Positions 35,365 to 44,204 of a stretch of 64,000 bases of DNA are shown here, piece by piece. A model generated the notes under the pieces. The model was not told where the DNA came from. It ran no database searches and was given only the letters and a program-made list of their open reading frames with translations. Each line of letters begins with the position of its first letter. Position 1 is the stretch's first letter. The DNA is from Poriferisodalis sp965204195 (lineage in GTDB: Bacteria; Actinomycetota; Acidimicrobiia; Acidimicrobiales; Poriferisodalaceae): assembly GCF_965204195.1 (NCBI RefSeq), contig NZ_OZ241975.1, forward strand, positions 1,240,001 to 1,304,000, read 5' to 3'. The position numbers and the translations under genes were made by a program.

Positions 35365-36465
35365 ATGCCCGTCGACGCCAGAGTTGTTGTCATCCCGCAG
35401 GAGGCCGGTGCCGGGCCAGAAGTGATGGACGTGACGCTGCCCGATCCGTGCGGTCATGAGGTGGTGGTGAAGCAGTACGCGTCGGGTGTCTGCCACAGCC
35501 AGCTGCACACCATTCACAACCCGCGGGCGGCGCCGCAGGTGTTGGGCCACGAGTCCACTGGCGAGGTAATCGCCGTGGGCGACGACGTGACCGGCCTTGC
35601 GCCGAGCGACACGGTGATGGTCACGTGGGTGCCGAAGGACCAGGCGAGCGCACGCCGCCGGGGCGGTCCGCTGCAGCTCGATCTTGGCGATGGCCGCACG
35701 GCAACCTCCATCAACGTGTTCACCTGGGCCACTCACACCATCGCGGATGAGATGTTCGTGGTGAAGGTGCCCGAGGGCATCGACATGGAGGCCACCTCCA
35801 TCATCGGCTGCGCGGTCATCACCGGCGCCGGCGCGGTGCTCCACACCGCCGGAGTGAAGGCCGGGGACAGCGTGGCCGTCTTCGGTGTCGGCGGAGTCGG
35901 CCTATCCGCAGTTGCGGCGGCGAACTTCGTCGGGGCCGATCCGATCATCGCCGTGGACCTCTCTGAGGAGAAGCTGGATTTCGCGAAGCGCTTCGGAGCC
36001 ACCCATGGCGTCAACGCCTCTCACGGCGACCCTGTCGAAGAGATCAGGGCGCTCACAACCGACGAGCACCGATTCGACATCCGGCGTCAGCCGCTTCGCG
36101 GTGTCGACTTCGCCTTCGATTGCATCGGACATCAGAGCACGATGGCCCAGATTCACGAGGCCACCCGCGCTGGCGAGTTCGGTCAGAGCCGCGGCGGAAC
36201 AGCGGTGCTCGTCGGCGTGCCCCAGCGCAAGCTCGAACTCGACACCATGCACATGTTCATCGGAGAGCGCGCCTACATCTCCAGCCTGGGCGGCAGCTGC
36301 GAGCCGGCCGTCGACTTCCCTCGCTTCCTGCAGTGGCACGCGGACGGAGATCTCGACCTCAATGCACTGGTGACGCAGAGCTACCCGATTGACGGCATCG
36401 GCCAGGCAGTCGACGACCTCGAGAACGGCAGGATCGCAGGTCGGTCCATCTTGGTGTTCGACTGA
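35365..36465 (+). CDS. Zinc-dependent alcohol dehydrogenase (MDR), lacking the structural zinc site
   Basis: A 366-residue medium-chain dehydrogenase that interconverts alcohols and aldehydes with NAD(P). Catalytic zinc ligands are visible in GVCHSQLH, GHESTGEV and IIGCAVITGAGAV, and the Rossmann motif is VFGVGGVGLSAV. The region that normally holds the four-cysteine structural zinc is replaced by WVPKDQASARRRGGPLQL, with no cysteine. A strong Shine-Dalgarno AAGGAGG lies before the ATG. It stands alone; the partner cofactor and substrate cannot be told. Confidence 0.9.
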   Translation: MPVDARVVVIPQEAGAGPEVMDVTLPDPCGHEVVVKQYASGVCHSQLHTIHNPRAAPQVLGHESTGEVIAVGDDVTGLAPSDTVMVTWVPKDQASARRRGGPLQLDLGDGRTATSINVFTWATHTIADEMFVVKVPEGIDMEATSIIGCAVITGAGAVLHTAGVKAGDSVAVFGVGGVGLSAVAAANFVGADPIIAVDLSEEKLDFAKRFGATHGVNASHGDPVEEIRALTTDEHRFDIRRQPLRGVDFAFDCIGHQSTMAQIHEATRAGEFGQSRGGTAVLVGVPQRKLELDTMHMFIGERAYISSLGGSCEPAVDFPRFLQWHADGDLDLNALVTQSYPIDGIGQAVDDLENGRIAGRSILVFD

Positions 36466-36474
36466 CCAGCGGCG

Positions 36475-37209
36475 CTATTCGGCGAGCGCGGCTTCGATGG
36501 CGGCGACACCGTCGGCGAGTGCCTGAGCCTCCGCGCTGTCGAGCACCCCGTAGATCGACTCGATCAGCTCGTCGGTCAGCGCTTCGGCGGTTTCCCATTT
36601 CGCCCGATGCTCGTCGGTGACCTGCGCGTCACTCGTCCAGCCGAACATCTCGACGTCGTCGGGCCGGCGCACCCGGTGCGCCATCTCGGTCGACAGGCCC
36701 GAAGCGGCGATGGCAACGAGGTGCATGCTGCCGCGCAGCTCGCGCAGCACGGCCACGTTCTGGAACGCACGCGCAGCGGGCTCGTCGCTGCGGGGCTCGC
36801 ACGCAACTGCTGCGAAGAGGGCTTGGGCGGCCGGATCGGAGAGTCCGGCGTCGATGACCTTGTCCGCGGCGGCATTGAATGCGTCGAGACCTGAGACTCC
36901 GCCGAGCTTGGACGAGCCGAACGCACCCGCGCACTCCATGTAGAGGCGGCCTCCGTCTCGCGGCGCCATGACTTCCTTGGCCGAATTCCAGATCTTCGCG
37001 ACAAGGTCCGGGTTGAAGTAGCCGAACGCGCTGTGCACGACCGTCGCCTCGACATCGCCGAGGACGCCGCCACGGCCCAGCATGTAGAGGCGGAAGCCGT
37101 CGAGGCCGGCTTCTTTGCCGCGGGCCAGGGTCCCCGGGTCGAAGTAGAACATCGAGCCCATCGTGGCGATGGGCGGACACACCGTTTGAACAAGATCACG
37201 TGTTTCCAT
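36475..37209 (-). CDS. SCO6745 family protein (predicted)
   Basis: A 244-residue soluble protein of the actinobacterial SCO6745-like group, recognised from YFDPGTLARGKEAGLDGFRL followed by YMLGRGGVLGDV, VVHSAFGYFNPDLVAKIW and a long alpha-helical remainder. Relatives are annotated as helix-turn-helix or SalK-like proteins, without established function. The ATG at 37209 (METRDL) is preferred over an upstream reading that begins MGGGAMPHC. Nine bases separate its stop from the converging dehydrogenase. The dienelactone hydrolase upstream on the same strand may be co-transcribed. Confidence 0.7.
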   Translation of the reverse strand: METRDLVQTVCPPIATMGSMFYFDPGTLARGKEAGLDGFRLYMLGRGGVLGDVEATVVHSAFGYFNPDLVAKIWNSAKEVMAPRDGGRLYMECAGAFGSSKLGGVSGLDAFNAAADKVIDAGLSDPAAQALFAAVACEPRSDEPAARAFQNVAVLRELRGSMHLVAIAASGLSTEMAHRVRRPDDVEMFGWTSDAQVTDEHRAKWETAEALTDELIESIYGVLDSAEAQALADGVAAIEAALAE

Positions 37210-37269
37210 GGGGCGACAGTGTGGCATTGCGCCGCCCCCCATGCCGGGGCGGTCCGGCGATCTTGTGGC

Positions 37270-38010
37270 TCAGTGCAGGCGGCGGGCGAACATGTCGAGC
37301 AGCAGCTCCCAGTGGCGCTCGGCGGCCGGCTTGTCGTACACCGGCCGCTGCGGGAACACGAAGCCGTGGTGGGTGCCGTCCACCCAGTAGGTCTGTGCGT
37401 CGGTGCCGGCATCGGCGAAGGCCTTGCAGAGCCGGTCGTAGTGGGCCCGGTCCACGTAGTCATCGTGCTCGGCCGACATCACCAGCACCTCGCCGCGGAT
37501 GTCTGGCGCCCGCAGGTGCGGTGAGTCGCTGGCGTCGACAGCCAGCCGAACGCCGTGGATCGAGGCTGCGGCGGTGATGGTGTCGGGGTAGTCCGCGGCC
37601 AGCCAGATCGCCATCGGGCCGGTCATGCAGTAGCCGGTCGTGCCGACCCGTTCGATGCTGGCAACCGGGTCGGCGTCGGCGTACCGCATCAGGGCTGCGG
37701 CATCACGCGACACCATCGCATTGGACAGGTTGGTCATCAGTTCGAACATGAACTGGCGGCTGGCGGGGTCGTCGCGCTGCACGATGAAGCCGGGGACTTC
37801 GCGGTAGTAGAGGTTCGGCAGCAGCACGTAGTAGCCGACGGTCGCGATGCGACGGGCCATGTCGTGCAGTTCTTCCCGCTTGCCGGGCGCGTCCATCAAG
37901 AACAGCACGGTCGGGAACGGCCCCGGACGCCGCTCGCTCGGCTCGGGATGCACCACGAACGTGCTCATCTCACCCTCGCCCGTATCGATCGAGACGTGGT
38001 CTTCGAACAT
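37270..38010 (-). CDS. Dienelactone hydrolase family protein
   Basis: A 246-residue cytosolic alpha/beta hydrolase of the carboxymethylenebutenolidase family. The catalytic cysteine is Cys128 in GTTGYCMTGP, the acid lies in MSAEHDDYV (about 183-184) and the histidine is His215 in GTHHGFVFP, matching the spacing of dienelactone hydrolases (Cys-Asp-His). These open the lactone ring formed in chloroaromatic or muconate pathways, though many homologues act on other esters. The start ATG at 38010 is preceded by GGAGG at ideal spacing; the longer open frame reaching 38859 is antisense to the enoyl-CoA hydratase and not real. Confidence 0.9.
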   Translation of the reverse strand: MFEDHVSIDTGEGEMSTFVVHPEPSERRPGPFPTVLFLMDAPGKREELHDMARRIATVGYYVLLPNLYYREVPGFIVQRDDPASRQFMFELMTNLSNAMVSRDAAALMRYADADPVASIERVGTTGYCMTGPMAIWLAADYPDTITAAASIHGVRLAVDASDSPHLRAPDIRGEVLVMSAEHDDYVDRAHYDRLCKAFADAGTDAQTYWVDGTHHGFVFPQRPVYDKPAAERHWELLLDMFARRLH

Positions 38011-38128
38011 TGCTGCCTCCTTGCCGTTGGCCTTTCGCCAGCCGTAGCGGAATTGGTGACCTTTGTGTAGTGCGTTCGGGGCAGTTGCGCTTGTGACGAT
38101 CGCCTCTGCCTGCAGCCGGCGACCGGCA

Positions 38129-38143
38129 TACGATCCCCGGCCA
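38129..38143 (+). promoter_or_regulatory. -10 box for a leaderless ATG
   Basis: TACGAT (38129-38134), 8 bases, ATG 38143. No ribosome site. Confidence 0.55.
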
Positions 38144-38958
38144 TGCAGGCACTCGACTTCGAACCGCAGTACTTCGTCTACGAGGAGATCCGGCCGCGTG
38201 TGGCCCGCATCACCATCAACCGGCCGGAGGTGCGCAACGCCATCAACACCCCGGCCCACAAGGAGTGGTCCGACATCTTGGACCACGCCGCCGCCGATGA
38301 CGACGTGTGGCTGATGGCCATCACCGGGGTGGGCCGGCAGGCGTTCTGTGCCGGACGCGACCTGAAGCACCTTTCGATGATCCGTCAGTCCGACGAGGCC
38401 ACTCAGGCCGCGGATCGTGAGCTGATGGGCCAGGTGACCCGGCTGATCGAGCGTTTCGACTATCCCAAGCCGCTGATCGCCCAGGTGAACGGCGTGGCGC
38501 TCGGCGGGGGGTTCGAGGTAGCCATGGCCTGCGATCTTGTCGTGGCGGCCGATCACGCCCAGTTCGGCCTGACCGAGCCGCTGCGCGGCCTGTACGCAGG
38601 CGGTGGGGGAGTGCACCGGCTGCCGCGCCAGATCCCGATGAAGCTGGCCATGGAGTACCTGCTGACCGCCCGCACCATGAGCGCGCAGCGTGCGCTGGAG
38701 CTGGGCATCGTCAACGACGTGGTGCCCTACGACCAACTCGACGCAGCCACTGACCGGCTGATCGACGACATCATGCGCTGCGCGCCCCTGTCCATCCAGG
38801 CCACCAAGCAGGCGGCGATGCGTGGGCTCGACATGCCGCTCGGCGAGGCGTTCCACCACCCTTATCCGGCAGTGGCTCGCCTGATGGCCAGCGAGGACGT
38901 CAAGGAAGGCCCCCGGGCATTCGCCGAAAAGCGCCAGCCCAACTGGCAGGGTCGGTGA
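38143..38958 (+). CDS. Enoyl-CoA hydratase/isomerase (crotonase) family protein
   Basis: A 271-residue crotonase-fold enzyme that acts on acyl-CoA thioesters, probably hydrating an enoyl-CoA in beta-oxidation or an aromatic side path. The oxyanion-hole segments are FCAGRDLKHLS (about residue 68) and NGVALGGGFEVAMACDLVVA (about 118), followed by EPLRGLYAGGGGVHRLPR. Length is typical. The exact reaction cannot be told in this broad family. It is expressed from its own promoter. Confidence 0.9.
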   Translation: MQALDFEPQYFVYEEIRPRVARITINRPEVRNAINTPAHKEWSDILDHAAADDDVWLMAITGVGRQAFCAGRDLKHLSMIRQSDEATQAADRELMGQVTRLIERFDYPKPLIAQVNGVALGGGFEVAMACDLVVAADHAQFGLTEPLRGLYAGGGGVHRLPRQIPMKLAMEYLLTARTMSAQRALELGIVNDVVPYDQLDAATDRLIDDIMRCAPLSIQATKQAAMRGLDMPLGEAFHHPYPAVARLMASEDVKEGPRAFAEKRQPNWQGR

Positions 38959-39042
38959 TCAACCGCTGCGCGAGACTGCATCGCTGACGGCGGGCTTGCA
39001 GGTCGGCAGCGCCTGCGGTGGACGACGACGACAGGGGTGATG

Positions 39043-40515
39043 ATGAGCGACGCAACAGCGCTGGCAGAGCAGGTGCGAGCGGGCGAGACCGACGCCACGA
39101 CGATGGTCGACGAGGCCATCGCCCGTTGCGAGCAGGTGAACCCGACGATCAATGCGATCGTCGAGCGAACGTACGACACAGCGCGAGAGCGGGCAGCCGA
39201 GCTTGACGCCAGCGAAGCGTCGACTGGGCTGCTGGCTGGTGTGCCGACTGCGCTGAAGGACCTGTTCTGCCCGGCCGAGGGCGAGCCGGGCTACCAAGGC
39301 AACCGCCGGCTCGCTGAACTCGACTACCGCTACCTCGAAACCGGTGCGGTTGCTCGCCGGCTGGCCGAGGCGGGTGCCGTCAGCATCGGACACACCCACA
39401 GTCCCGAGCTCGGCGGCGGCCAGTGCCCCGCCGCAGCGGAGACGGCGTTGTACGGGCCGTGCCGCAACCCATGGAACACCGACCACACCGTGCTCGGCTC
39501 GAGCGGCGGTGCGGCGGCAGCGGTCGCGGCGGGCATCGTGCGCATCGCCCACGCAAGCGATGGCGGCGGGTCGATCCGCATCCCGGCCAGTGCCAACGGG
39601 CTTGTCGGCCTCAAGCCCTCCCGCGGACGGATCTCGAGCGCACCGGCAGGCGAAGGCTGGGGAGGCGGCACCACTGACGGCGCCGTCGCGCTCACCGTGC
39701 GCGATGCGGCGCTGGCGCTCGATGTGCTCGCCGGCGCCGAGCCCGGCGACCCGTACGTGCCGGCCCATCCCGCGCCTGCAGCCGGCTATGTCGCCGAAGT
39801 CAGCCAGCACCCCGGCACGCTGCGCATAGGCGTGAGCTCCACCATCCCCTTCGAAGCAACTGACCCGCTGTGCACCCAGGCCGCCGAAGCCGCAGCCGGT
39901 TTGCTCGACAGCCTTGGACACCGGGTCGAACAAGCGCTGCCCGAGCCGATGGCCACCAACGACTACATGTACGACTACGTCCGGATCATGCGGGCGAGCG
40001 CGACCGCGACCCTGCGGTCCTACGAGGCGGCGCTCGGCCGACCCTGGACCGAAGACGATGTCGAGCCGGTCGCGTGGATCAACTACCAGCGCGGCACGAA
40101 GATCAGCGGACCGGACTTGCTGGCCAGCCGGGAGCGCTTGCATCAATTCACGCGGCAGATCGTGCGGTGGTGGAGCACCGAGCCCGGCCAGGGCGACGGC
40201 TTCGACCTGCTGCTGACGCCCACGCTCGGCGTCGTCCCGCCCCCGGTCGGCTACCTCGTCGAGGGTGACGAGCGCACGCTGACGAAGCGACTGGCCAAGG
40301 TCACGCCCTACCTGCCGCAGTTCAACGTCAGCGGCCAGCCCGCCATCTCGGTACCGCTGGGCACGCCCGACGGCATGTCGCCCGAAGGCCTGCCCATCGG
40401 TGTGCAGCTCGTGGCGGCTCCCGGCCGTGAGGACGTGCTGCTGCGGGTGGCGGCCCAGATGGAGCAAGCCGCCCCGTGGGCCCACCGGCGCCCGCCAGTG
40501 CACGCGTCCGCCTGA
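39043..40515 (+). CDS. Amidase (amidase signature family)
   Basis: A 490-residue serine amidase. The Ser-cisSer-Lys triad is visible: Lys in TALKDLFCPAEGEP (about residue 70), cis-Ser in DGGGSIRIPAS and nucleophile Ser in the preceding signature LGSSGGAAAAVAAGIVRIAH. Typical length for the family, which hydrolyses carboxamides or, in AtzF- and GatA-like members, related bonds. It is not GatA, as no gatB or gatC is near and the sequence is unlike it. AGGGG (39033-39037) fits the ATG at 39043; GTG 39037 and ATG 39040 are in-frame alternatives. Substrate unknown. Confidence 0.9.
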   Translation: MSDATALAEQVRAGETDATTMVDEAIARCEQVNPTINAIVERTYDTARERAAELDASEASTGLLAGVPTALKDLFCPAEGEPGYQGNRRLAELDYRYLETGAVARRLAEAGAVSIGHTHSPELGGGQCPAAAETALYGPCRNPWNTDHTVLGSSGGAAAAVAAGIVRIAHASDGGGSIRIPASANGLVGLKPSRGRISSAPAGEGWGGGTTDGAVALTVRDAALALDVLAGAEPGDPYVPAHPAPAAGYVAEVSQHPGTLRIGVSSTIPFEATDPLCTQAAEAAAGLLDSLGHRVEQALPEPMATNDYMYDYVRIMRASATATLRSYEAALGRPWTEDDVEPVAWINYQRGTKISGPDLLASRERLHQFTRQIVRWWSTEPGQGDGFDLLLTPTLGVVPPPVGYLVEGDERTLTKRLAKVTPYLPQFNVSGQPAISVPLGTPDGMSPEGLPIGVQLVAAPGREDVLLRVAAQMEQAAPWAHRRPPVHASA

Positions 40516-40549
40516 CCCTCGGCACTGGCGCCGGCCAACGCTGCGACGG

Positions 40550-41482
40550 CTAGAGCTTGGTGCGGGACTGGTCGAGCACTACGGCGGCGAGCGCGAACAT
40601 GACCACCGCCATCCCGACGAACTGCCACAGCGACACCTGATCACCTAGGAACACCCAGGCCATCAGCGTGCTGGTGACGGGGATGGCAAGCGTCATCGTG
40701 GAGCCCAGCCACGACGGGATGCGCACCAGCGACCAGTTCATCAGCATGTGGCTGGCGACGCCGGGGCCGATGGCCATGATGCCCAGCCACAGCCACGCCC
40801 CCGCCGATGGCCAGTCGAAGACCTGTCCCGAGGCGAGCGCGAACGGCGTGGCCACCAGCGAGCACACCAGCGCGCTGCCGCCGGTGTACTGGGCTGCTGC
40901 GATCTTCTGCGTGCTGAGCTTGGAGAACACGAAATAGCCCGTCCAGGCGAACAGCGCGCCGAATGCCAGCAGGTCGCCGAACACGCTCCACTCGGTCAGG
41001 CCCGATGAGCCCAACACCACGATCGCGATGCCGCTGATCGCCACCAGCGCCAGTCCCCAATGGCGCCGGCCCGGCTGTTCGCCGAAGATCCTGGGCGCCA
41101 AGAACAGCATCAGCAGCGGCTGCAGCGAGGCAACCACCGTGGCGTTGGCCACCGTGGTCATCCGCAAAGCGACGAAGAACAGCATGATGTCGAACGCCAG
41201 CGAGAACCCGCCCCAGAACGAGATCTTGATGGACGACAGGCGGAGCGGTGTGCGGTTGGCCCACAGGAACAGCGCGACCAGCCCGGTGTAGAGCCACATC
41301 CGCCAGAACACGACGGCCAGCGGCCCCAGTTCGGAGATGCCCTTGGCGATCACGCCCGAGGCGGCCCATCCCACCATCGCCACGGCAGCGGCGGGCACGC
41401 CGAGCGCACGCTCGGACAGCGCGGGTGCGCCGCGCCCCCCGTACGGCGCTCCCGGCGCCGACCCCGATCCCATGTCGGCCAT
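40550..41482 (-). CDS. EamA/DMT family transporter
   Basis: A 310-residue inner-membrane protein with ten hydrophobic helices arranged as two EamA repeats, the layout of drug/metabolite transporters such as RhaT- or YdcZ-like exporters. The first helix starts around residue 25 (VPAAAVAMVGWAASGVIAKG) and the last ends before LDQSRTKL. PLLMLFLAPRIFGEQPGRRH is the typical end of the first repeat, and MAWVFLGDQVSLWQFVGMAV of the second. Starts at 41482 or 41473 are both possible. Direction and substrate unknown. Confidence 0.88.
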   Translation of the reverse strand: MADMGSGSAPGAPYGGRGAPALSERALGVPAAAVAMVGWAASGVIAKGISELGPLAVVFWRMWLYTGLVALFLWANRTPLRLSSIKISFWGGFSLAFDIMLFFVALRMTTVANATVVASLQPLLMLFLAPRIFGEQPGRRHWGLALVAISGIAIVVLGSSGLTEWSVFGDLLAFGALFAWTGYFVFSKLSTQKIAAAQYTGGSALVCSLVATPFALASGQVFDWPSAGAWLWLGIMAIGPGVASHMLMNWSLVRIPSWLGSTMTLAIPVTSTLMAWVFLGDQVSLWQFVGMAVVMFALAAVVLDQSRTKL

Positions 41483-41613
41483 GTGCGTGCTCCAGCCCGC
41501 CGTTCCCGTCTGCAAGTCACGGCCGCGGGCACGCCGAGCCGACCCAGAGGATTGCTGCGGCGAACACTACGCCCAGCGAGCACGGCCAGTGCAGTTGCCC
41601 GGGGCCAAGACCC

Positions 41614-41667
41614 AGAGGCAGAGCCCCGGGTCCGAGCGGCCGGTGAGCGGAGCGAACAAGAGCGGGG
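41614..41667 (+). repeat. Shortened copy of the dispersed 66-bp repeat
   Basis: AGAGGCAGAGCC, then CCGAGCGGCCGGTGAGCGGA and GCGAACAAGAGCGGG, match both ends of the full copies with about 12 bases missing in the middle. The surrounding 231-base gap (41483-41713) shows no gene. Confidence 0.75.
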
Positions 41668-41713
41668 AGCACAGGGCGAAGCCGCGGCTTGAGTGGCCTG
41701 GGAGCGAATCGAG

Positions 41714-43030
41714 TTAATCGCCTTCTCTGTGTTCGGCGATCTCGCGTGATTCGGCGGCAGCGGCGCTGAAGATGCCGATCGACATGAGCCCTTGCTCAGC
41801 AGTCCGCCGGGCTTCGTAGATCTCCGCTCGCACGCCATGGAGGCTCGTCGATGCCGGGTCAGCCGCCACGGCCAGCTCGATCAGGTGGCAGGCCAGCTTG
41901 AGGTCGCCCGCCTCAACCAGTTCCTGCGCCCGTGTCGCGAACGCCGCAGCCCCGCCACCCATTCGCACCAGCTCGTCGGCCAGCTCGGCCCTGGGGGAGG
42001 GCTTGAGATTCGACGGGTCCAGATCCCACCATCCCCCGTATTGGCGCCAGATGTTGCGGATGACGAATTCGGGTTCGTCATAGACCGGCCGCATCCACGG
42101 GCGCGACAGCCACTCGGCTGGCAACGAGACGGTCTGGAGGATCTCGTCGAGCGACGCCCCCGAGTTCATGAGCTCGATCGTCTGGCTCACCAGCGCCTCC
42201 AACGCTTCAACCAGCGACAGCAGCACGGTGCCGATGCGCTCGCGGCCCCGCACCGGCGGCCCGTGCGCCGGGATCAGCAGCTCGGGTTCGAGGGAATCCA
42301 TCTGACGCAGCGCCCGGGCCCACTCCAACGGGTAACGCTGCACTTTCTGGGGGTTGCCGGCGTTCGGGAACACCCACGCCACCAGGTCGCCGGGGCAGAT
42401 GGCGCGGTGCGAGGGCACCCACGCCCACGTGTGGTCGTCGGTCTCGCCCTTGTCGTGGTGCAGTTCGAAGTCGAGCCCGCCGACCGACAGCGAGTCTTGC
42501 GTGCTGAAGGTGCGGTTCGGCCAGAGCGCGTCGGACGGCAGGAAGTGGTCGTCGTCGAAGGCGATGCCCACCCCGCGCTGCCGCAGCCCGATTCCGAACT
42601 GGCGCCGGTTGATGATGAGGTTGTAGCCGTTGGTGGCGTTGTAACGCTCGAAGCGCGGGACCACGTTGTCATGCCCGACCACATCGGGTAGCGGCTGGCC
42701 GCGTTCGACCGCATCGGCGGCCAGTGCACCGCTGCCGCCCACATGGTCGATATGGCCGTGTGTGTAGAGCAGCGTGTTGACCCGATCGGCGGACCAGCCG
42801 CGCAGCGAGTCCATCACCGCTGCGCCGCTGAACGGGCCGCTGGCATCGAAGCACACCAGGCCGTCGTCGGTGCCGAAGGCCACCATGTTGCTGAACGCCT
42901 CGATCACCGCGACGTTGTCGTCGATCTCGCTCAGGGCGCTGTTGACCCGCACGACTTGCTCGTCGGCTACGCCGGTGTCGATGAGCCGGCTCGACAGCTC
43001 GATGGGATCGATGGTCTTCGAAGGCGCCAC
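41714..43030 (-). CDS. Alkyl/aryl-sulfatase-like metallo-beta-lactamase fold hydrolase
   Basis: A 438-residue protein with an N-terminal metallo-beta-lactamase domain whose metal motif is THGHIDHVGG (His91, His93, Asp95, His96) and an alpha-helical C-terminal part resembling the dimerisation domain of SdsA1/BDS1-type alkylsulfatases (RQYGGWWDLDPSNLKPSPRA, then ELVRMGGGAAAF and LACHLIELAVAADPAS). Those enzymes cleave alkyl sulfates such as SDS. This one is shorter than SdsA1 (about 650 residues) because it lacks a signal peptide and the SCP2-like C-terminal domain, so it is cytosolic and its substrate may differ. The GTG at 43030 follows AAGGAAG; upstream codons overlap the promoter of the divergent gene. 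Confidence 0.82.
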   Translation of the reverse strand: MAPSKTIDPIELSSRLIDTGVADEQVVRVNSALSEIDDNVAVIEAFSNMVAFGTDDGLVCFDASGPFSGAAVMDSLRGWSADRVNTLLYTHGHIDHVGGSGALAADAVERGQPLPDVVGHDNVVPRFERYNATNGYNLIINRRQFGIGLRQRGVGIAFDDDHFLPSDALWPNRTFSTQDSLSVGGLDFELHHDKGETDDHTWAWVPSHRAICPGDLVAWVFPNAGNPQKVQRYPLEWARALRQMDSLEPELLIPAHGPPVRGRERIGTVLLSLVEALEALVSQTIELMNSGASLDEILQTVSLPAEWLSRPWMRPVYDEPEFVIRNIWRQYGGWWDLDPSNLKPSPRAELADELVRMGGGAAAFATRAQELVEAGDLKLACHLIELAVAADPASTSLHGVRAEIYEARRTAEQGLMSIGIFSAAAAESREIAEHREGD

Positions 43031-43260
43031 AACGCTTCCTTCCGGTTCGAGCGGTGGACCTCGGCACCGCCGACGCTCGGGCGACGGCAGCCACCGCTTT
43101 GCCAGTCTTGTCGCCGGTACGCCGAGCGAAGCACCAGCGAGCAGCGACGGGAGCATGCAGGTGAGACCGGCTGTCGGAAAACGGGACTTGGCTACATTGG
43201 CGAGGCCCGTCGCAACGCTGGAACAGCCCAGCGCGATCGGGCTCAGCAAAAGGGGACTCC

Positions 43261-43986
43261 ATGGCCGACGCAGAACACCGCCCAGTGGCGCTCACCGACG
43301 ACATGCGTATGAAGTTCAACGCGGTGTCCACGGCGACGCTTGCGGGCCAGATGCAGCGGCGGGGGATGCGGAACAGCTTCCTCAACGGCCTGCGACCGCT
43401 CAACGAGGGCCAGCGCATGCTCGGCTATGCCCACACGCTGCGCTTCGTGCCCAAGCGTGAAGACTTCGAGCGCCGGCTGCAGGGGCCGAACGCGCAGCGC
43501 CGCGCCGTGGAGTCCATCGAGCCCGAAGAGGTGCTCATCGTGGAGGCCCGGGGAGAGCCGCACGCCGGCACCATCGGCGACATCTTCACCATGCGCATCA
43601 AGCACCTCGGTGCTACCGGCTTCGTCACCGACGGTGCGCTGCGCGACACGCCAGCCGTGGCCGATGTCGGCCTGGCCGTGTATCACCAGTCATCCCACGC
43701 GGCGACCCTCGGTCGGGTGCATACACCGCTCGAACACCAGGTGCCCATCGCATGCGCCGGCGTCACGGTGTTCCCAGGCGACATCATCGTGGGCGACGGC
43801 GAAGGGGCCGTGGTCATCCCGGCGCTGCTTGCCGCGGAGGTCGCCGACGACTCCTATGCCCAGGAGCTCGAAGAGGAGTGGGCCATCGAGCGGGTCGCTG
43901 CCGGTGAGAGCTCGATCGGCACGTTCCCCATCGCCAAGGATCGTCGTGCCGAGTTCGAGGAGTGGCTGGCCGAGCGCCAGGGCTGA
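43261..43986 (+). CDS. RraA-like / HMG aldolase family protein
   Basis: A 241-residue protein of the RraA-like family, which includes 4-hydroxy-4-methyl-2-oxoglutarate aldolases and oxaloacetate decarboxylases as well as RNase E regulators. The typical core is GDIFTMRIKHLGATGFVTDG with ALRD following, and PGDIIVGDGEGAVVIP. The DG..RD motif used for metal and substrate binding in the aldolases is intact, favouring an enzyme. A purine-rich site AAAAGGGG sits 6 bases before the ATG and a TACATT box lies about 70 bases upstream. It precedes the aromatic-degradation operon and could process a keto-acid product. Confidence 0.83.
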   Translation: MADAEHRPVALTDDMRMKFNAVSTATLAGQMQRRGMRNSFLNGLRPLNEGQRMLGYAHTLRFVPKREDFERRLQGPNAQRRAVESIEPEEVLIVEARGEPHAGTIGDIFTMRIKHLGATGFVTDGALRDTPAVADVGLAVYHQSSHAATLGRVHTPLEHQVPIACAGVTVFPGDIIVGDGEGAVVIPALLAAEVADDSYAQELEEEWAIERVAAGESSIGTFPIAKDRRAEFEEWLAERQG

Positions 43987-43998
43987 CGTTGACGCCCC

Positions 43999-44064
43999 AG
44001 AGGCTGAGCCGACAGGCGAAGCCGTGGCCCGAGCGGCCGGTGAGCGAAGCGAACAAGAGCGGGA
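43999..44064 (+). repeat. Dispersed 66-bp intergenic repeat, full copy
   Basis: Runs from AGAGGCTGAGCCGACAGGCG to AACAAGAGCGGGA. It is 64/66 identical to the reverse complement of 49091-49156. It contains GGCC-CGAGC-GGCC, able to form a small hairpin. The surrounding gap 43987-44204 also holds a TAGGCT box near 44134 that could drive the next operon; no gene is seen. Confidence 0.9.
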
Positions 44065-44204
44065 TACAACAGGCGCGACAGCCGGAAGGCTCGCCAATCT
44101 GCGCGGCCTATATCAGCCCGAAATGCAGGTGGGGCTAGGCTCCTGCGAAGGAAGCAGCGGTCGGCTGGAGGCACCGGCAACACATCCGACAAGGCGGTCA
44201 GTCC

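Noticed and set aside
37270..38859. 529-residue version of the dienelactone hydrolase
   Set aside because: The extra N-terminal half is antisense to the enoyl-CoA hydratase. A GGAGG site and ATG at 38010 give the normal family length.
41060..41692. Reading frames containing AGERSEQER-like peptides near 41.6, 44.0 and 49.1 kb
   Set aside because: These come from the dispersed 66-bp repeat and run antisense to or out of frame with real genes; the peptide similarity reflects DNA repetition, not protein homology.
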